Assembly: GCA_023426375.1 (NCBI GenBank)
Contig: JAFAAV010000068.1
Span: forward strand, 1-64,000
Direction of reading: 5' to 3'
From: Actinomycetes bacterium
Lineage (GTDB): Bacteria; Actinomycetota; Actinomycetes; Actinomycetales; Micrococcaceae
DNA length: 64,000 nucleotides
The notes beneath the pieces are model-generated. The model did no database searches, had not been told where the DNA came from, and worked only from the letters and a program-made list of their open reading frames with translations. Each line of letters starts with the position of its first letter. Within the stretch, counting starts at the first letter, position 1. Made by a program: the position numbers and the translations under genes. This document shows, piece after piece, positions 62,332 to 64,000 of the stretch.

Positions 62332-64000
62332 CTAGAAAGACTTAGTGCGAAATAGCCTGCCCTCAGCCCCATCGTCATGCAATGTACATACCACTTCGCT
62401 CGTCTCAATAGCATCAGGCGACGAGGAAATCGCCTCCGGAAGATCAGAATCAAGAGTTGTGATAACAGGCTGCAATCCTAAGTCCGCATACTGACGCAAG
62501 ACCGAGATTAGGCGCCTCTTTGCGCGTGGTTCGAGACTCTCGAACACGCCGTCATGGAAGGAAAACCTAGGAAACTGCTGCCCCAGATAAGTGCGCAAAA
62601 CCGCCAAATCAAACGCGATGCACAACAACTTTTTAAACGTGAATCCTCTACCAGCACTTGTTTCAGAGCCCGTCGAATCTACGATCTCAGCCGAAAACTC
62701 AAGACTACCGGTGGATGCCACGGTTACCGAAAGTAGGGCGTGCTCATCGAGAACGTCATGCACGATCTCATCAAAGTACTGTTGGATCTCACGATAGCGA
62801 TTGCCTGCCGTCTCAGACTGGACTAAGACATCTTGCTCGATAGCAGTTTGAAGGTGATTTCTACGTTCCTGAACCTGTCGCTTTTCCTGCCGCAAGTGCA
62901 CGATCTGAGACAGTGCCTCACGCTGCCGGTCCAGTGAAGCAATATCTGCCCGAATGCTGATGACCTGGTTCGAGACTTCCTTGTACTTCTCAATAGTGTC
63001 TGAACCATCAAGGAACTCAAAGAGTCTTGCACGCTCACGTTGCAAGGACTCAAGTTCAGGCGTCAGAGCCTGCAATCTCTCTTCAGTTTCGGTGCGCTGC
63101 TCAAGGAGGTAGTCACGACGCTCCTGGGAGATGGCTCGATTGAACTCAATAAGTTGTTCAAAATCCTTTTTTAGTTGGTCTGGGAAGGCCACGCCGGCTT
63201 CAGCAAAGAGCTTCTCGGTCTGGCTCGGGCTAAAAAGGATCGCGTCTTCGTTGAGAGAATCGTTTAGTCTGTTCAGCAGCTGCGAGAGCCTATACGCTTC
63301 CTCGTTTCCCGCGGCGATCTTCTCTTCAATGTCTTCAACCAAGTCCTCAGTGGCCTCGGCATCTGCACGCGAGAAGTCGAAAGTGTCCAATGTTGACTGG
63401 AATTGGTCAAGTTCGCGGGTTCTTATAGCGATAATTCCGTCGAGCTTCCCGACATCGGCATTATCTGCAGTTCCAGCTTCGCGTTGATGGTGATATATCG
63501 CTTGGTCAAGCTTCTCTTCTTCATCGACCTGATCGTAGAGCTCCACGGTCAACTCTGCATTGAATCCGAGCAGGTGCGCGAGAAATGGCTTCCACTCCCT
63601 ATGCTTACCTCGAAACTTGCGCAGGTGGAAGACGTCGCTATAGTCGTCTTGCTCGCGCAAGACGTACCCCATTATGTCTCGATAATCGTATGGCGAAATC
63701 ACTGAGAATCCGAATAAGCCGTCCAGCAACCGCTTTGCCGGAGAGATCCCTAGTCCTACGTGCGACCATTGGTCGATCTCTAATTCAGTCGCATCAGGCA
63801 CGTCGACAGTGGAGGTGAGGATCGAAACGGGGCGTTTGGCATCTACCGATCGCGCAACAGTGATGTAGTTTCCGTCTCCCAACTGAAGTTCCAAGAAGAA
63901 GGTGAAGTTGGCAAAGATATCCTCGTGCTTGAACAAGAAGAAACTGGAGTGTCTACCCTTCAGTAGACAGAAATCGATCAATCGAGCGACCGTGCTCTTG
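62332..64000 (-). CDS. DUF2326 SMC-like ATPase, 5' end beyond the window
   Basis: The reading frame is open to the window edge, where it encodes KSTVARLIDFCLL, the end of a Walker A loop. A long coiled coil follows (about 130-430), then a C-terminal ATPase half with GSETSAGRGFTFKKLLCIAF (signature-like), FSFHDGVFESLEPRAKRRLI (Walker B region) and a final beta segment. This matches DUF2326 proteins, ATPases I associate with ABC three-component defence systems. DNA here is clearly more A/T-rich than the element backbone. Partners would lie beyond 64000. Bases 62223-62331 hold no gene. Confidence 0.8.
   Translation of the reverse strand, partial: KSTVARLIDFCLLKGRHSSFFLFKHEDIFANFTFFLELQLGDGNYITVARSVDAKRPVSILTSTVDVPDATELEIDQWSHVGLGISPAKRLLDGLFGFSVISPYDYRDIMGYVLREQDDYSDVFHLRKFRGKHREWKPFLAHLLGFNAELTVELYDQVDEEEKLDQAIYHHQREAGTADNADVGKLDGIIAIRTRELDQFQSTLDTFDFSRADAEATEDLVEDIEEKIAAGNEEAYRLSQLLNRLNDSLNEDAILFSPSQTEKLFAEAGVAFPDQLKKDFEQLIEFNRAISQERRDYLLEQRTETEERLQALTPELESLQRERARLFEFLDGSDTIEKYKEVSNQVISIRADIASLDRQREALSQIVHLRQEKRQVQERRNHLQTAIEQDVLVQSETAGNRYREIQQYFDEIVHDVLDEHALLSVTVASTGSLEFSAEIVDSTGSETSAGRGFTFKKLLCIAFDLAVLRTYLGQQFPRFSFHDGVFESLEPRAKRRLISVLRQYADLGLQPVITTLDSDLPEAISSSPDAIETSEVVCTLHDDGAEGRLFRTKSF

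Overview
The window reads as a chromosome segment of a high-GC actinobacterium, most likely a member of the Micrococcales. This rests on GC-rich codon use, a mycobacterial-type MhuD heme oxygenase, a protein O-mannosyltransferase, several leaderless genes, and a conjugation gene set of the SCO6880/SCO6881 kind. The genus cannot be fixed from sequence reading alone. An integrative conjugative element occupies about three quarters of the window and continues past its right edge.

Bases 1-16127 are ordinary chromosome: pmt, rsmI, a MoxR-DUF58-transglutaminase operon, a TatD nuclease, rsmA-ispE, an RNB ribonuclease, mhuD, a GlxA-type regulator divergent from an HD-domain hydrolase, and a PAS protein. 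At 16128-16667 lies only the 3' part of an ABC-F ATPase gene. Its 5' part is missing because a large serine recombinase (16679-18241) and the element behind it sit there.

Bases 18183-38986 carry the transfer apparatus, nearly all on the minus strand: ParB, DUF2637, a primase-polymerase, an ArdC-like protein, a TcpC/VirB8-like protein, a three-domain cell-wall hydrolase, two DUF6112 pilin-like proteins, a TrbL/VirB6-like channel protein, an SCO6880-family protein, a VirB4 ATPase, a VirD4/TraG coupling protein, SSB and DUF4913. Six copies of GTGCACCTG stand just upstream of six of these transcription units and may be a shared control element. Two plus-strand insertions break the array: an ArsR-MFS metal-efflux pair and one unknown gene (26874-27572).

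Bases 39233-56382 are mostly a copper and metal resistance island: CopZ, a secreted metal-binding protein, CopA (CPC), a YHS protein, two CsoR repressors, a flavoprotein, an MFS carrier, a ferredoxin, a YdhK lipoprotein, CopB (CPH), two ArsR regulators, a CDF exporter, CueP and thioredoxin. Five promoters carry TACCC-N5-GGGTA type palindromes, suggesting one CsoR regulon. A tRNA-Cys gene and broken XRE and LysR genes lie inside this part.

Bases 56448-62222 hold a decayed cytosine methyltransferase, a mobilization leader region and a MobF relaxase-helicase. The relaxase tail runs into A/T-richer DNA carrying a partial DUF2326 ATPase gene that leaves the window, probably part of an ABC three-component defence system.
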